Shown here piece by piece: positions 1-7,228 of a stretch of 39,831 bases of DNA (positions are counted from its first letter, which is position 1; each line of letters starts with the position of its first letter). The stretch lies in contig UQYT01000021.1 of the NCBI GenBank assembly GCA_900545405.1, positions 1-39,831 on the forward strand, read 5' to 3'. The notes below the pieces were generated by a model, which ran no database searches, was not told the DNA's origin, and saw only the letters and a program-made list of their open reading frames with translations. The DNA is from an uncultured Eubacteriales bacterium. GTDB taxonomy: Bacteria > Bacillota > Clostridia > Oscillospirales > Oscillospiraceae. The translations under genes were made by a program, and so were the position numbers.

Positions 1-175
1 TTCGACCCCATTTCTTTGGTGCTTGCCCAAAGAAACGGTGTCGAGCCGCCAAAGAAAAGCGCTTTTTTACCCCGGCGACTCCACCATTCGCGTGAGCGCT
101 ACCAGTCGGTAGTCTATACGTTCCTCGCCCGACTTGGGGCGGGGCTGGTGCGGGACGGAGCTGGTGCGGGACGGA
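1..175 (+). repeat. Family A structured repeat, copy A1 (cut by window start)
   Basis: Nearly identical to 36642-36795 over its first 110 bases. It opens with a hairpin at 2-44 (16 of 18 positions paired, 7-base loop), followed by a conserved AAAGAAAAGCGC tract, a small hairpin CTACC-AGTC-GGTAG near 109-122, a shared 27-base segment at 118-144 and a perfect 16-bp tandem duplication at 144-159/160-175. No coding potential is recognised. It lies just downstream of the minus-strand gene ending at 203, so it could be transcribed as its 3' region. Bases 176-202 hold nothing I recognise. Confidence 0.85.
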
Positions 176-202
176 GGCTGGGTGCACGCGTACCCCGGTT
201 GC

Positions 203-1393
203 TCACTCGATTATGCCGTGCGAGATCTTCAGCTCCAGCACGCGCTGGACGCTCTCGTCGATGCGGCTCTCCGTCAGGCGGCCGTCGGTGACGGCGGCTT
301 CCAGGGCGGTCAGGGCGGTCTCGATGTCCGGGATGCCGAGGAGGATGTCGCCGCCCGCCTCGAGGAACTTTACGCAGACCTCGCCGTTGTCGTAGCCCGC
401 AAGCGCGCCCATGTCCAGCGAGTCGCTTATTACCACGCCGTCCCAGCCCAGCTCGCCGCGGAGGACGTCCGTTATGATGGCCTTGGAGATCGTCGCGGGT
501 TCGGGGTCAACCGAGGTGACCGTGATGTGGCCTATCATGACCATGTCCGCCCCGGCCTCAATGCCGGAGACGAAGGGCAGAAACTCGCCCGCGCGCAGCT
601 CGTCGAGGCTCTTGCTCACGACGGCGGCGCCCTCGTGCGTGTCGGTGGAGGTGTCGCCGTGGCCGGGGAAGTGCTTGAGGCAGCAGATGACGCCCGCGTC
701 CGTGAAGCCGCGCACCGCCGAGGCCACGAGCTCCGCCGCCTGCTCAAAGTCGTCCGAGTAGGCCCGGTCGCCGATGACCGTGTTTTCCGGGTTCGTCCAG
801 ACGTCCGCCACCGGGGCAAAGTCGGTGTTGAAGAGACAGCTCACCATGTCCGTGCCTATCGTCTTGGCGTTTGAGTAGGCCGTGTCCGCGCCCTGGTCCT
901 TGTAGCTGTACATGGAGTTCACCCAGGTGGTGCCGAGCTTGTACATGAGCCGGCCCACGTTGCCGCCCTCCTCGTCCGCGCTGATGAAGAGCGGGAGCTT
1001 GGAGTAAGACTGCGTGTTGGTTATCATCTCGCGCGTCTGCTCCTGAGTCACGAGGTTGTCCACGCTGTATATGAGCCCGCCGACGGGGTAGGTCTCGAGC
1101 GCGAGGCGGGTGGTCTCGCCCGCGGCGGTGACGGGGCTCTCGCCGGTGAGGACCTCGGGGCGGACAATCATGAGCTGGCAGAGCTTCTCCCGCAGCGTCA
1201 TGCCGGAGAGCAGCTCCTCGGCCCTGACCTTGACGGGGTCGGGCGTGGGCGTGGGCTCGGGAGTGGGCTCCGGCGTGGACGTGACGTCGGCGTCCGGGTC
1301 CGGGAGCGTGATGGCGGGCGCCTGGCCGCAGGCCGAGAGCGCAAGGGCGAATATAAGAGCAAAACAGACGGCTGCTTTTCTCAAAATTTTCAT
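203..1393 (-). CDS. nagZ: Glycoside hydrolase family 3 lipoprotein, NagZ-like beta-N-acetylhexosaminidase
   Basis: Predicted exported lipoprotein that removes N-acetylglucosamine or a related sugar from peptidoglycan fragments outside the membrane. Residues 1-22 are a signal peptide ending in a lipobox (LALSAC, Cys22), followed by an acidic, Pro/Thr-rich linker to about residue 53 and one GH3 N-terminal barrel domain. The NagZ hallmark KHFPGHG is at 240-246 with Asp251 and His253 of the Asp-His dyad just after it; the nucleophile is probably Asp324 in ISDSLDMGA. At 396 residues it lacks the C-terminal domain of larger GH3 enzymes, as NagZ does. The start is ATG with a G-rich stretch (AGGGGG) about 12 bases upstream. 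It is divergent from the CobW genes. Family is clear; exact substrate is inferred. Confidence 0.9.
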   Translation of the reverse strand: MKILRKAAVCFALIFALALSACGQAPAITLPDPDADVTSTPEPTPEPTPTPDPVKVRAEELLSGMTLREKLCQLMIVRPEVLTGESPVTAAGETTRLALETYPVGGLIYSVDNLVTQEQTREMITNTQSYSKLPLFISADEEGGNVGRLMYKLGTTWVNSMYSYKDQGADTAYSNAKTIGTDMVSCLFNTDFAPVADVWTNPENTVIGDRAYSDDFEQAAELVASAVRGFTDAGVICCLKHFPGHGDTSTDTHEGAAVVSKSLDELRAGEFLPFVSGIEAGADMVMIGHITVTSVDPEPATISKAIITDVLRGELGWDGVVISDSLDMGALAGYDNGEVCVKFLEAGGDILLGIPDIETALTALEAAVTDGRLTESRIDESVQRVLELKISHGIIE

Positions 1394-1401
1394 TTTTAGG
1401 T

Positions 1402-1430
1402 TTGACCCCCTTGCCTGTAGGTGGTAAAAT
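1402..1430 (+). promoter_or_regulatory. Sigma-A promoter for the CobW gene pair
   Basis: TTGACC at 1402-1407, 17-base spacer, TAAAAT at 1425-1430, giving a start near 1437 and a leader of about 55 bases. Confidence 0.8.
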
Positions 1431-1435
1431 ATATT

Positions 1436-1451
1436 GGTTATGATTATAACC
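1436..1451. promoter_or_regulatory. Dyad between divergent promoters, possible operator
   Basis: GGTTAT-GATT-ATAACC is a perfect 6-bp dyad. It covers the minus-strand -10 box and the predicted plus-strand transcription start, so one bound protein could block both promoters. The regulator is unknown. Confidence 0.45.
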
Positions 1452-1471
1452 CCATTGAACCGTAATTACAA
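1443..1471 (-). promoter_or_regulatory. Sigma-A promoter for the GH3 lipoprotein gene
   Basis: Read on the minus strand: TTGTAA (1466-1471), 17-base spacer, TATAAT (1443-1448). Confidence 0.7.
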
Positions 1472-1492
1472 TTTCAAAAGGAAGCGTAACAA

Positions 1493-2575
1493 ATGACTAA
1501 GATCGACATATTCTCGGGCTTTCTGGGCGCAGGCAAGACCACGCTCATCAAAAAGCTCATCGCCGAGGCCTACACCGGCGAAAAGCTGGTCCTCATCGAA
1601 AACGAGTTCGGCGAGATCTCCGTTGACGGCGGCTTTCTGAAGGACGCCGGGGTGGAGATAACCGAGATGAGCTCCGGCTGCATCTGCTGCAGCCTGGTCG
1701 GCGACTTTGCCGAGGCGCTCAAGAAGGTCAAGACGCAGTTCGCGCCGGACCGCATCCTCATCGAGCCCTCGGGCGTCGGCAAGCTCTCGGACGTCATCCG
1801 CGCCGTGCAGGGCGTGGGCGACCCGGACCTCGTGCCCGGCTCCTTCACCACCGTGGTGGACGCCACGCGCGCCAAGATGTACATGAAGAACTTCGGCGAG
1901 TTCTGGTGCAATCAGGTCGAAAACGCCGGGGCCATCGTGCTCTCCCGCACCAAGGGCATGAGCGAGGGCAAGCTCGCCGCCTGCGTGGACATGCTGCGCG
2001 AGCACAACAAGGACGCCGTCATCGTCACCACGCCCTGGGACGAGCTGGACGGCAAGACCCTCCGCGCCGCCATGGAGCACGAGGACAGCCTCAAGGCCGA
2101 GCTCGACCGCCTGGCCGCCGAGTACGGCGATGCCGACGACGACGATGACGAGTGCTGCTGCGGCCATGACCACGACCACGAGCACCATCACCACCACGAG
2201 GACGGCGAGGAGTGCACCTGCGGCCACGATCATGACCATGACCATGAGCACGAGCATGACCACGAGCATCATCACCACCATCACCACGGCCACGACGCGG
2301 ACGAGGTGTTCGTGAGCTGGGGCGCCGAGACCGCCCGCAAGTTCACCGAGGCCGAGATAAACGAGATGCTCGCGGGCCTCGACAGCCTGCGCTACGGCCA
2401 GGTGGTCCGCGCCAAGGGATACGTTGCCTCCGACGGCGAGGACTGGATCTATTTCGACTACGTCCCCGGCGAGCGCGAGCTGAGGCACGGCGCCCCGGCT
2501 GTGACCGGCAGGCTCTGCGTCATCGGCTCGGGCCTGGACGAAGATGGACTCAAGGAGCTGTTTAAACTTGGCTGA
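1493..2575 (+). CDS. CobW/COG0523 G3E GTPase with His-rich metal-binding loop
   Basis: Cytoplasmic metal-chaperone-type GTPase. Walker A GFLGAGKT is at residues 9-16, the COG0523 metal-site motif CICC at 63-66, EPSG at 91-94, and the usual NKxD guanine motif is SRTK at 151-154. Residues 219-268 form a striking Cys/Asp/His-rich loop with 23 histidines, and the CobW C-terminal domain runs from about 283 to 358. Length (360) fits the family plus the His loop. The start has AAGGAAG about 7 bases upstream. His-rich COG0523 members commonly deliver or store zinc, cobalt or nickel; zinc is my first guess, without proof. Its last 8 bases overlap the next GTPase gene. Confidence 0.92.
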   Translation: MTKIDIFSGFLGAGKTTLIKKLIAEAYTGEKLVLIENEFGEISVDGGFLKDAGVEITEMSSGCICCSLVGDFAEALKKVKTQFAPDRILIEPSGVGKLSDVIRAVQGVGDPDLVPGSFTTVVDATRAKMYMKNFGEFWCNQVENAGAIVLSRTKGMSEGKLAACVDMLREHNKDAVIVTTPWDELDGKTLRAAMEHEDSLKAELDRLAAEYGDADDDDDECCCGHDHDHEHHHHHEDGEECTCGHDHDHDHEHEHDHEHHHHHHHGHDADEVFVSWGAETARKFTEAEINEMLAGLDSLRYGQVVRAKGYVASDGEDWIYFDYVPGERELRHGAPAVTGRLCVIGSGLDEDGLKELFKLG

Positions 2576-3521
2576 GCAAACTCAGATACCCGTTTACCTT
2601 TTCACCGGCTTTCTCGAGGCCGGAAAGACGAAATTCATACAGGAGACGCTTGAGGACAAGCGCTTCAACAACGGCGAGCCGACGCTGCTGCTGGTCTGCG
2701 AGGAGGGCATCGAGGAATACGAGCCCGAGGAGTTTTCCGGCAGCCGCGTGAAGCTCAAGGCCGTTGAGGAGGAGAGCGAGCTCACGCCGGAGAACCTCTC
2801 GGCCTGGCTCAAGGCCGCTGGAGCGGAGCGCGTCATGGTAGAGTACAACGGCATGTGGATGCTCGACTCGCTCTACGGCGCGCTGCCGGAGAACTGGCTG
2901 GTGGCCCAGGAGTTCATGTTCGCGGACGCGGGCACCTTCCTCACCTACAACGCCAACATGCGCCAGCTCTGCTACGACAAGATGAAGAGCGCGGAGCTCA
3001 TCGTGTTCAACCGCTTCAAGCCGGAGATGGACAAGATGGAGTTCCACAAGGTCGTGCGCGGCGCGTCCCGCCGGGCGGACATCGCCTACGAGACCGCCGA
3101 CGGCAAGGTGACCTACGACGACATCGAGGACCCGCTGCCCTTCGACCTCGACGCGCCCATCGTGAACATCGAGGACCGCGACTATGCGCTCTGGTACCGC
3201 GACGTGTCCGAGGAGCCCAAGAAATACGCGGGCAAGACCGTCCGCGTCAAGGTGCGCTGCCTCAAGCGCAAGGGCATCCCCGCGGGCAGCGTCATCGCGG
3301 GCAGGCACATCATGACCTGCTGCGAGGCGGACATACAGTTTTCGGCCTTCATCTGCGTCTGCGGCGACGCGCCGGAGCCGGAGAACGACACCTGGGTCAT
3401 TCTGACGGCGAAGATGGACTACAAGTTCCACCGCGCCTACGGCCGCCGCGGCCCGGTGATGACCGCCCTCTCCTGGGAGAAGGCCGAGCCGCCCGAGCAG
3501 CCCGTCGCCACCTTCTATTGA
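2568..3521 (+). CDS. CobW-like GTPase fused to a YcgQ/DUF1980-like C-terminal domain
   Basis: Second G3E GTPase, 317 residues, probably working with the one upstream. I place the start at TTG 2568: AAGGAG lies 10 bases upstream at 2552-2557, and it gives an N-terminus close to Walker A (GFLEAGKTKF at about 14-23). An ATG at 2544 is possible but has no ribosome site. It lacks the CxCC motif and His loop of its partner. The last ~100 residues contain GRHIMTCCEADIQ, resembling the CC-x-AD segment of YcgQ/TIGR03943 proteins that sit in metal-regulated loci. The GTPase call is firm; the C-terminal assignment is from memory of the motif and should be treated as tentative. Confidence 0.8.
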   Translation: MAEQTQIPVYLFTGFLEAGKTKFIQETLEDKRFNNGEPTLLLVCEEGIEEYEPEEFSGSRVKLKAVEEESELTPENLSAWLKAAGAERVMVEYNGMWMLDSLYGALPENWLVAQEFMFADAGTFLTYNANMRQLCYDKMKSAELIVFNRFKPEMDKMEFHKVVRGASRRADIAYETADGKVTYDDIEDPLPFDLDAPIVNIEDRDYALWYRDVSEEPKKYAGKTVRVKVRCLKRKGIPAGSVIAGRHIMTCCEADIQFSAFICVCGDAPEPENDTWVILTAKMDYKFHRAYGRRGPVMTALSWEKAEPPEQPVATFY

Positions 3522-3536
3522 TATTAAAACGCAAAG

Positions 3537-3563
3537 GACCCCGCGCCAATATGGCGCGGGGTC
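3537..3563 (+). terminator. GC-rich hairpin after CobW genes, no U-tract
   Basis: GACCCCGCGCC-AATAT-GGCGCGGGGTC, 11 bp, 15 bases after the stop codon. It matches the stem at 3770-3797 but is not followed by a T run, so termination here is doubtful. Confidence 0.5.
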
Positions 3564-3568
3564 TCAGC

Positions 3569-3741
3569 TTGTCGAAGAAGGCAGAGCCTTCTTCGACAAA
3601 GGGGCTTGCACTCCGCTGCGCGCCTCGGTTGTCCGCCGAAGGCGGACAATTCGACACTCCGCTCCGCGAGAAGTATTTTCGGCGACGTACACGCCGCCGC
3701 CGAAAATGATTGAAATTTATTTCGCGGCTGTGGCCGCGAAA
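3569..3741. repeat. Array of four consecutive palindromes
   Basis: Four hairpins follow one another: 14 bp with AGA loop (3569-3599), 9 bp with GAA loop (3629-3649), 10 bp with 13-base loop (3675-3707) and 9 bp with TGTG loop (3720-3741). It lies between two copies of the same terminator stem. No gene is seen in 3522-3808. Confidence 0.8.
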
Positions 3742-3769
3742 CTCTGCGAGGCTTTTCGAAAGGCTGAAA

Positions 3770-3805
3770 GGACCCCGCGCCGACAGGCGCGGGGTCCTTC
3801 TTTTT
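3770..3805. terminator. Intrinsic terminator between convergent genes
   Basis: GGACCCCGCGCC-GACA-GGCGCGGGGTCC followed by TTCTTTTT. It terminates plus-strand transcription from the CobW genes and, with a shorter T run, may serve the minus-strand phosphoesterase gene ending at 3809. Confidence 0.85.
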
Positions 3806-3808
3806 GCC

Positions 3809-4282
3809 TTACGGTATGATGTTCATGATGCGCGCGGAGACGCGGCCCTCGTCCGTGACCTCGATGAGCGCGAAAGTCGGCTTGGAGCCGAGGCCGGAGC
3901 TGCCGGGGTTCACGACGGTCATGCCGCCGTAGTAGTCCACGCGCGCGATGTGCGTGTGGCCGTAGAGCACGAGGCCCGCGCCGGAGAAGTGCGCGGCGTT
4001 GAGCAGGCCGTCCAGCCCCAGCTTGACGGAATAGCGGTGCCCGTGCGTGGCAAAGACCTGAACAGGTCCGGCGAAGAATATATCAGGGTCGGACTCGCGC
4101 GCGGCGAAGTCGCAGTTGCCGGGGACGGCGTGGAGCGGGAGGTCGGGGAACTCGCGCTCGAGTACGGCGGTGTCGCGGATGTGGTCGCCCAAGTGAACCA
4201 GGATATCGGGCCGCACGCGCCTGACCGCGGCGGCCATGCCGGCGGTGGAGCCGTGGGTGTCGGAAAAGACGGCGAGGATCAT
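3809..4282 (-). CDS. YfcE/MJ0936-family metallophosphoesterase
   Basis: Small cytoplasmic phosphodiesterase with a two-metal calcineurin-like site. Conserved motifs are in order: SDTH with Asp8 and His10, LGD with Asp33, GNCD at 55-58, THGH near 79-82 and GHTH at 108-111. At 157 residues it matches the YfcE family, which hydrolyses phosphodiesters in vitro; the natural substrate is unknown. The frame is open further upstream, but ATG 4282 is preceded by GAGAGGTG seven bases away and begins exactly at the first beta strand, so I choose it. Divergent from the small gene at 4338. Confidence 0.88.
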   Translation of the reverse strand: MILAVFSDTHGSTAGMAAAVRRVRPDILVHLGDHIRDTAVLEREFPDLPLHAVPGNCDFAARESDPDIFFAGPVQVFATHGHRYSVKLGLDGLLNAAHFSGAGLVLYGHTHIARVDYYGGMTVVNPGSSGLGSKPTFALIEVTDEGRVSARIMNIIP

Positions 4283-4337
4283 GTTTATGCACCTCTCGGT
4301 GAAAATTGAATATAATGCTTCAGAAGGGGTGAAAGGC

Positions 4338-4571
4338 ATGGACATCGAAAAGATCACCGGCGAGCTCGAACGCAGCGGCAAGGCCGACAAACTCCGCGAG
4401 CTGGCCGATTCCGAGGACTGCCGCGCCCTCGGCGCGATGCTGGACGCCGCGACCGTGGCAAAGGCCGTCGCCAGCGGGGACAGTAGCGCGATTGGCGGCA
4501 TATTGCGCCAGGTGCTGAGCACCGAGGAGGGCAAGCGCGTGGCGCAGAAGATAAACGAAGCGATGAAGTGA
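4338..4571 (+). CDS. Small protein of unknown function (77 aa)
   Basis: Not recognised. A charged, Ala-rich, helical cytoplasmic protein with no signal or membrane segment, probably 3-4 helices. ATG 4338 has AAGGGG eight bases upstream. A TATAAT at 4311-4316 gives a plausible promoter with a poor -35. It begins a run of three short genes (4338-5335) spaced 16 bases and then overlapping by 8, so they are very likely one transcript and may act together. Confidence 0.7.
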   Translation: MDIEKITGELERSGKADKLRELADSEDCRALGAMLDAATVAKAVASGDSSAIGGILRQVLSTEEGKRVAQKINEAMK

Positions 4572-4587
4572 CAGGGAGGTGCCCGCC

Positions 4588-4923
4588 TTGGACGACTTTG
4601 GGGATAAGCTGAACTCCATACTCAACGACCCCGCCGCGCTCTCGCGCATCGGCGAGCTTGCCAAGTCCGTCATGGGCGGGGACCAGGAAACGAAGGGCGA
4701 GGAGCCGGAGCTCGACCCCGGGCTCATCAGCCGCGTCATGTCCCTCATGAAGCGCAAAGGGGTCAAGAGCGAGGAGCGCGCGCTGCTCGAGGCGATGAAG
4801 CCCTTTCTCTCGGAGCGTCGGCGCGAGAAGATGGATAAGGCCATAAAGCTAGCGCGCCTGGCCTCTCTCGCGGGGATTGCGGCCTCGGAGCTGGGCCTGG
4901 GGGAGGGTGACGGCGATGTATAA
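4588..4923 (+). CDS. Small protein of unknown function (111 aa)
   Basis: Not recognised. Predicted soluble helical protein, acidic in the N-terminal half and basic (KRKGVKSEER, SERRREKMDK) in the second, ending in a short hydrophobic helix. The start is TTG 4588 with AGGGAGGTG immediately upstream (6-7 base spacing); the GTG at 4579 is part of that ribosome site and is unlikely. The stop codon overlaps the next gene by 8 bases, indicating translational coupling. Confidence 0.7.
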   Translation: MDDFGDKLNSILNDPAALSRIGELAKSVMGGDQETKGEEPELDPGLISRVMSLMKRKGVKSEERALLEAMKPFLSERRREKMDKAIKLARLASLAGIAASELGLGEGDGDV

Positions 4924-5335
4924 CCGCTATGACGGCAACACCGGCCGCTTTGTGCGCATGCCGGAGCCGGAGATGCCGGAGCGCAGCGCCCTGCGCCGCC
5001 CGCCGCCGCCCCAGCCGCGCCGGGAGGAGCCGGCTGCGCATCACGAGGAGCCGCCGCGCCACCGGGAGGATGAGCACCGGCGCCACGAGGAGCGCTCCCC
5101 GCGCCGGAACGAGTCCGGGCCGCCTCCCGCAAGGAGAGACGGCCCGTATGCGCAGCGCCGGAGCTCCGGCGACCTGGGCGGACTGCTCAGCGGCGTCACC
5201 GACGCCATAGGCGGCCTGTTCCGCGGCGGCCTGGAGACGGAGGACCTGCTGCTGATGCTGATCCTCTATCTCATGTACCGCGAGAGCGGGGACAAGGAGC
5301 TGCTGATAGTCCTCGGCGCGATGCTGCTGCTCTAG
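4916..5335 (+). CDS. Pro/Arg-rich protein with C-terminal hydrophobic segment (139 aa)
   Basis: Not recognised. Residues 1-85 are Pro-, Arg- and His-rich and probably disordered. The C-terminus holds a glycine-rich turn (GGLLSGVTDAIGGLF) and two hydrophobic stretches (LLLMLILYLMY and LLIVLGAMLLL) that could insert in or lie on the membrane. ATG 4916 has GGGAGGG eight bases upstream. Disordered proteins with a similar hydrophobic tail recur in sporulating Clostridia in my recollection, without a known role. Its stop codon is one base from the stop of the convergent gene at 5337, leaving no terminator between them. Confidence 0.7.
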   Translation: MYNRYDGNTGRFVRMPEPEMPERSALRRPPPPQPRREEPAAHHEEPPRHREDEHRRHEERSPRRNESGPPPARRDGPYAQRRSSGDLGGLLSGVTDAIGGLFRGGLETEDLLLMLILYLMYRESGDKELLIVLGAMLLL

Positions 5336-5336
5336 C

Positions 5337-6083
5337 TCAGGCCTCGGGCTCCGGGGAGGGCGAGGCGCCGGGCAGGGCAAAGACCTCCTCGCCGGGAGTG
5401 GCGAGGTCCGGGGTGGAGGAGTTCATCTGATACACCTGCGTCTCCCCGTCATAGACCCGCGCGCCCATGAGCAGGCCGGTCGAGACGGAGATGTACACGC
5501 AGCTCTTATAGCCGAACTCGCCGGAGACGTACTCTACATAGATGCAGGACTCCCCGCCGAAGAGCTCGTAGCTCGCGTTGAGGATGGAGGCGGAGGGGAG
5601 GTCGAGCAGTTCGTCATAGCTTATGCAGCGCAGCCACTCGTCGGCCTCGGTGCCGTCCACCTTGTCGGAGGTGAAGACGTCGGCGGAGTAGTCGTACCAG
5701 ATGTACAGCTTGCCGCCGGAGATGAGGATGTTGCGGACATAGCCGTCCCGCTCCACGCGGATGAGGCTGCGGCCGTGGTCCTCCCAGACCTTGAGCTCCG
5801 CGCTGCTGCTGCCGCCGTCCCAGAAGTCCTCCACCATCACGGTGCGGGAATAGCTGTCCGCGCGCGTGAGCATGGAGATGACGGCCTGCACCGTGTCCGG
5901 CGTCAGGGCCACCACGTCCTCCTCGCCCCCGCCGGGGCCGGAGGAGCCGTCCGTCGGCTCAGCCGTGGGCAGCTCCACCGGCGGTGTCTCCACGCCCTGG
6001 TCCATGCCGAAGAGCGCCCAGACGATGACCGCCGCCGTCAGGACGAGAAGCAGTATTATGATGAACTTCGACCTCTTGCTCAT
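5337..6083 (-). CDS. Membrane-anchored extracytoplasmic protein of unknown function
   Basis: 248 residues: a basic start (MSKRSK), one transmembrane helix at about 7-25, a Pro/Gly/Glu linker to about 55, and an extracellular beta-rich domain that somewhat resembles LolA/MucB-type folds (repeated short strands, SGGKLYIWYDY). No enzyme motif is seen. ATG 6083 overlaps the wecB stop codon as ATGA, with AGGAG about 11 bases upstream. As third gene after wecA and wecB it may act in secondary cell-wall polymer synthesis, or merely share the transcript. Confidence 0.75.
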   Translation of the reverse strand: MSKRSKFIIILLLVLTAAVIVWALFGMDQGVETPPVELPTAEPTDGSSGPGGGEEDVVALTPDTVQAVISMLTRADSYSRTVMVEDFWDGGSSSAELKVWEDHGRSLIRVERDGYVRNILISGGKLYIWYDYSADVFTSDKVDGTEADEWLRCISYDELLDLPSASILNASYELFGGESCIYVEYVSGEFGYKSCVYISVSTGLLMGARVYDGETQVYQMNSSTPDLATPGEEVFALPGASPSPEPEA

Positions 6084-7228
6084 TGGGGCTTGAACTCCTC
6101 TGGCCTCCGCTCCGAAAGGCCGAAGGCATAGCATATGGCGTCCGCTATCCTGGGACAGGCATGGCCGTCGCCGTAGGGGTTGACCGCGCGGGCCATCTTG
6201 TCGTAGGCCGCCCTGTCCGTCAGGAGCTCTGCGGCCAGCTTTTCGATGTTCTCCCGGCCCGTGCCCGCGAGGGCCACCGTCCCGGCGTCCACGGCCTCGG
6301 GCCGCTCCGTCTCGCGGCGGAGCACCAGCACGGGCTTGCCCAGCGCCGGGGCCTCCTCCTGGATGCCGCCGGAGTCCGTCATCACCATGTAGCTGCGGGC
6401 CATGAGCCTGTGCATGTCCACGGCGTCCAGCGGCTCTATGAGCTTTATGTTGGCAACGCCGGAGAGCAGCTCGCCCGCCGCCTCGCGCACGACGGGGCTC
6501 AGATGCACCGGGTAGACGAAGATGACGTCCGGAAAGCGCAGCGCTGTGTTCCGCACGGCCTCAAAGATGTTGCGCATCGGCTTTCCGTAGTTCTCGCGCC
6601 GGTGACAGGTGAGGGTCACGACGCGGCGGTTTACATAATCGATATCAGAGAGCTCCGGCCGGGAGAAACCCTCGCCGGAGGCGGTGTAGCGCAGGGCGTC
6701 TATGACCGTGTTGCCGGTGACCCAGATACCGCCCTCGACGTTCTCGCGCCGGAGATTCTCAGCGTTGCGCTGGGTGGGGGCGAAGTGGAAGGAGGCGAGC
6801 TGGCCGGTCATGCGGCGGTTCATCTCCTCGGGCCAGGGGCTCCAGCGGTCGTAGGTGCGCAGCCCGGCCTCGACGTGGCCGACGGGGATGCGCGCGTAGA
6901 AGGCGGCGAGCGCGGCGGCGAAGGTCGTGGTCGTGTCCCCGTGGACGAGGACGAGCCCCGGCTTCTCCTGCTCCAGCACCGGGCCGAGGCCCTGCAGCAC
7001 GCGGGAGGTTATGTCCGCGAGGGTCTGGCCGCTTTTCATTATGTTGAGGTCGTGCTCCGGCCTGATTCCGAACTCGTCGAGCACGCTGTCGAGCATCTCG
7101 CGGTGCTGGGCGGTGACGCAGACGACGCTCTCGAGCTCGCGCCTGCGCCGGAGCTCGAGAACGAGGGGGGCCATCTTTATGGCCTCCGGCCTCGTGCCGA
7201 AGACGGACATGACTTTAAGCTTTGCCAT
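6080..7228 (-). CDS. wecB: UDP-N-acetylglucosamine 2-epimerase (non-hydrolysing)
   Basis: Interconverts UDP-GlcNAc and UDP-ManNAc in the cytoplasm, feeding teichoic-acid linkage or capsule synthesis. Motifs: GTRPEAIK at residues 11-18, HGDTTTTFAAALAAF, GHVEAGLRTYDRW, CHRRENYGKP and TDSGGIQEEAPALGKPVL. Length 382 is standard. ATG 7228 has GGAGG six bases upstream; a start at 7249 is less likely because it lacks a site. It overlaps the end of wecA by 14 bases and the next gene by 4, a tightly coupled operon. Confidence 0.95.
   Translation of the reverse strand: MAKLKVMSVFGTRPEAIKMAPLVLELRRRRELESVVCVTAQHREMLDSVLDEFGIRPEHDLNIMKSGQTLADITSRVLQGLGPVLEQEKPGLVLVHGDTTTTFAAALAAFYARIPVGHVEAGLRTYDRWSPWPEEMNRRMTGQLASFHFAPTQRNAENLRRENVEGGIWVTGNTVIDALRYTASGEGFSRPELSDIDYVNRRVVTLTCHRRENYGKPMRNIFEAVRNTALRFPDVIFVYPVHLSPVVREAAGELLSGVANIKLIEPLDAVDMHRLMARSYMVMTDSGGIQEEAPALGKPVLVLRRETERPEAVDAGTVALAGTGRENIEKLAAELLTDRAAYDKMARAVNPYGDGHACPRIADAICYAFGLSERRPEEFKPQ

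Noticed and set aside
2544..2567. ATG 2544 as start of the second CobW gene
   Set aside because: No ribosome site and it adds residues not typical of the family; TTG 2568 has AAGGAG at good spacing.
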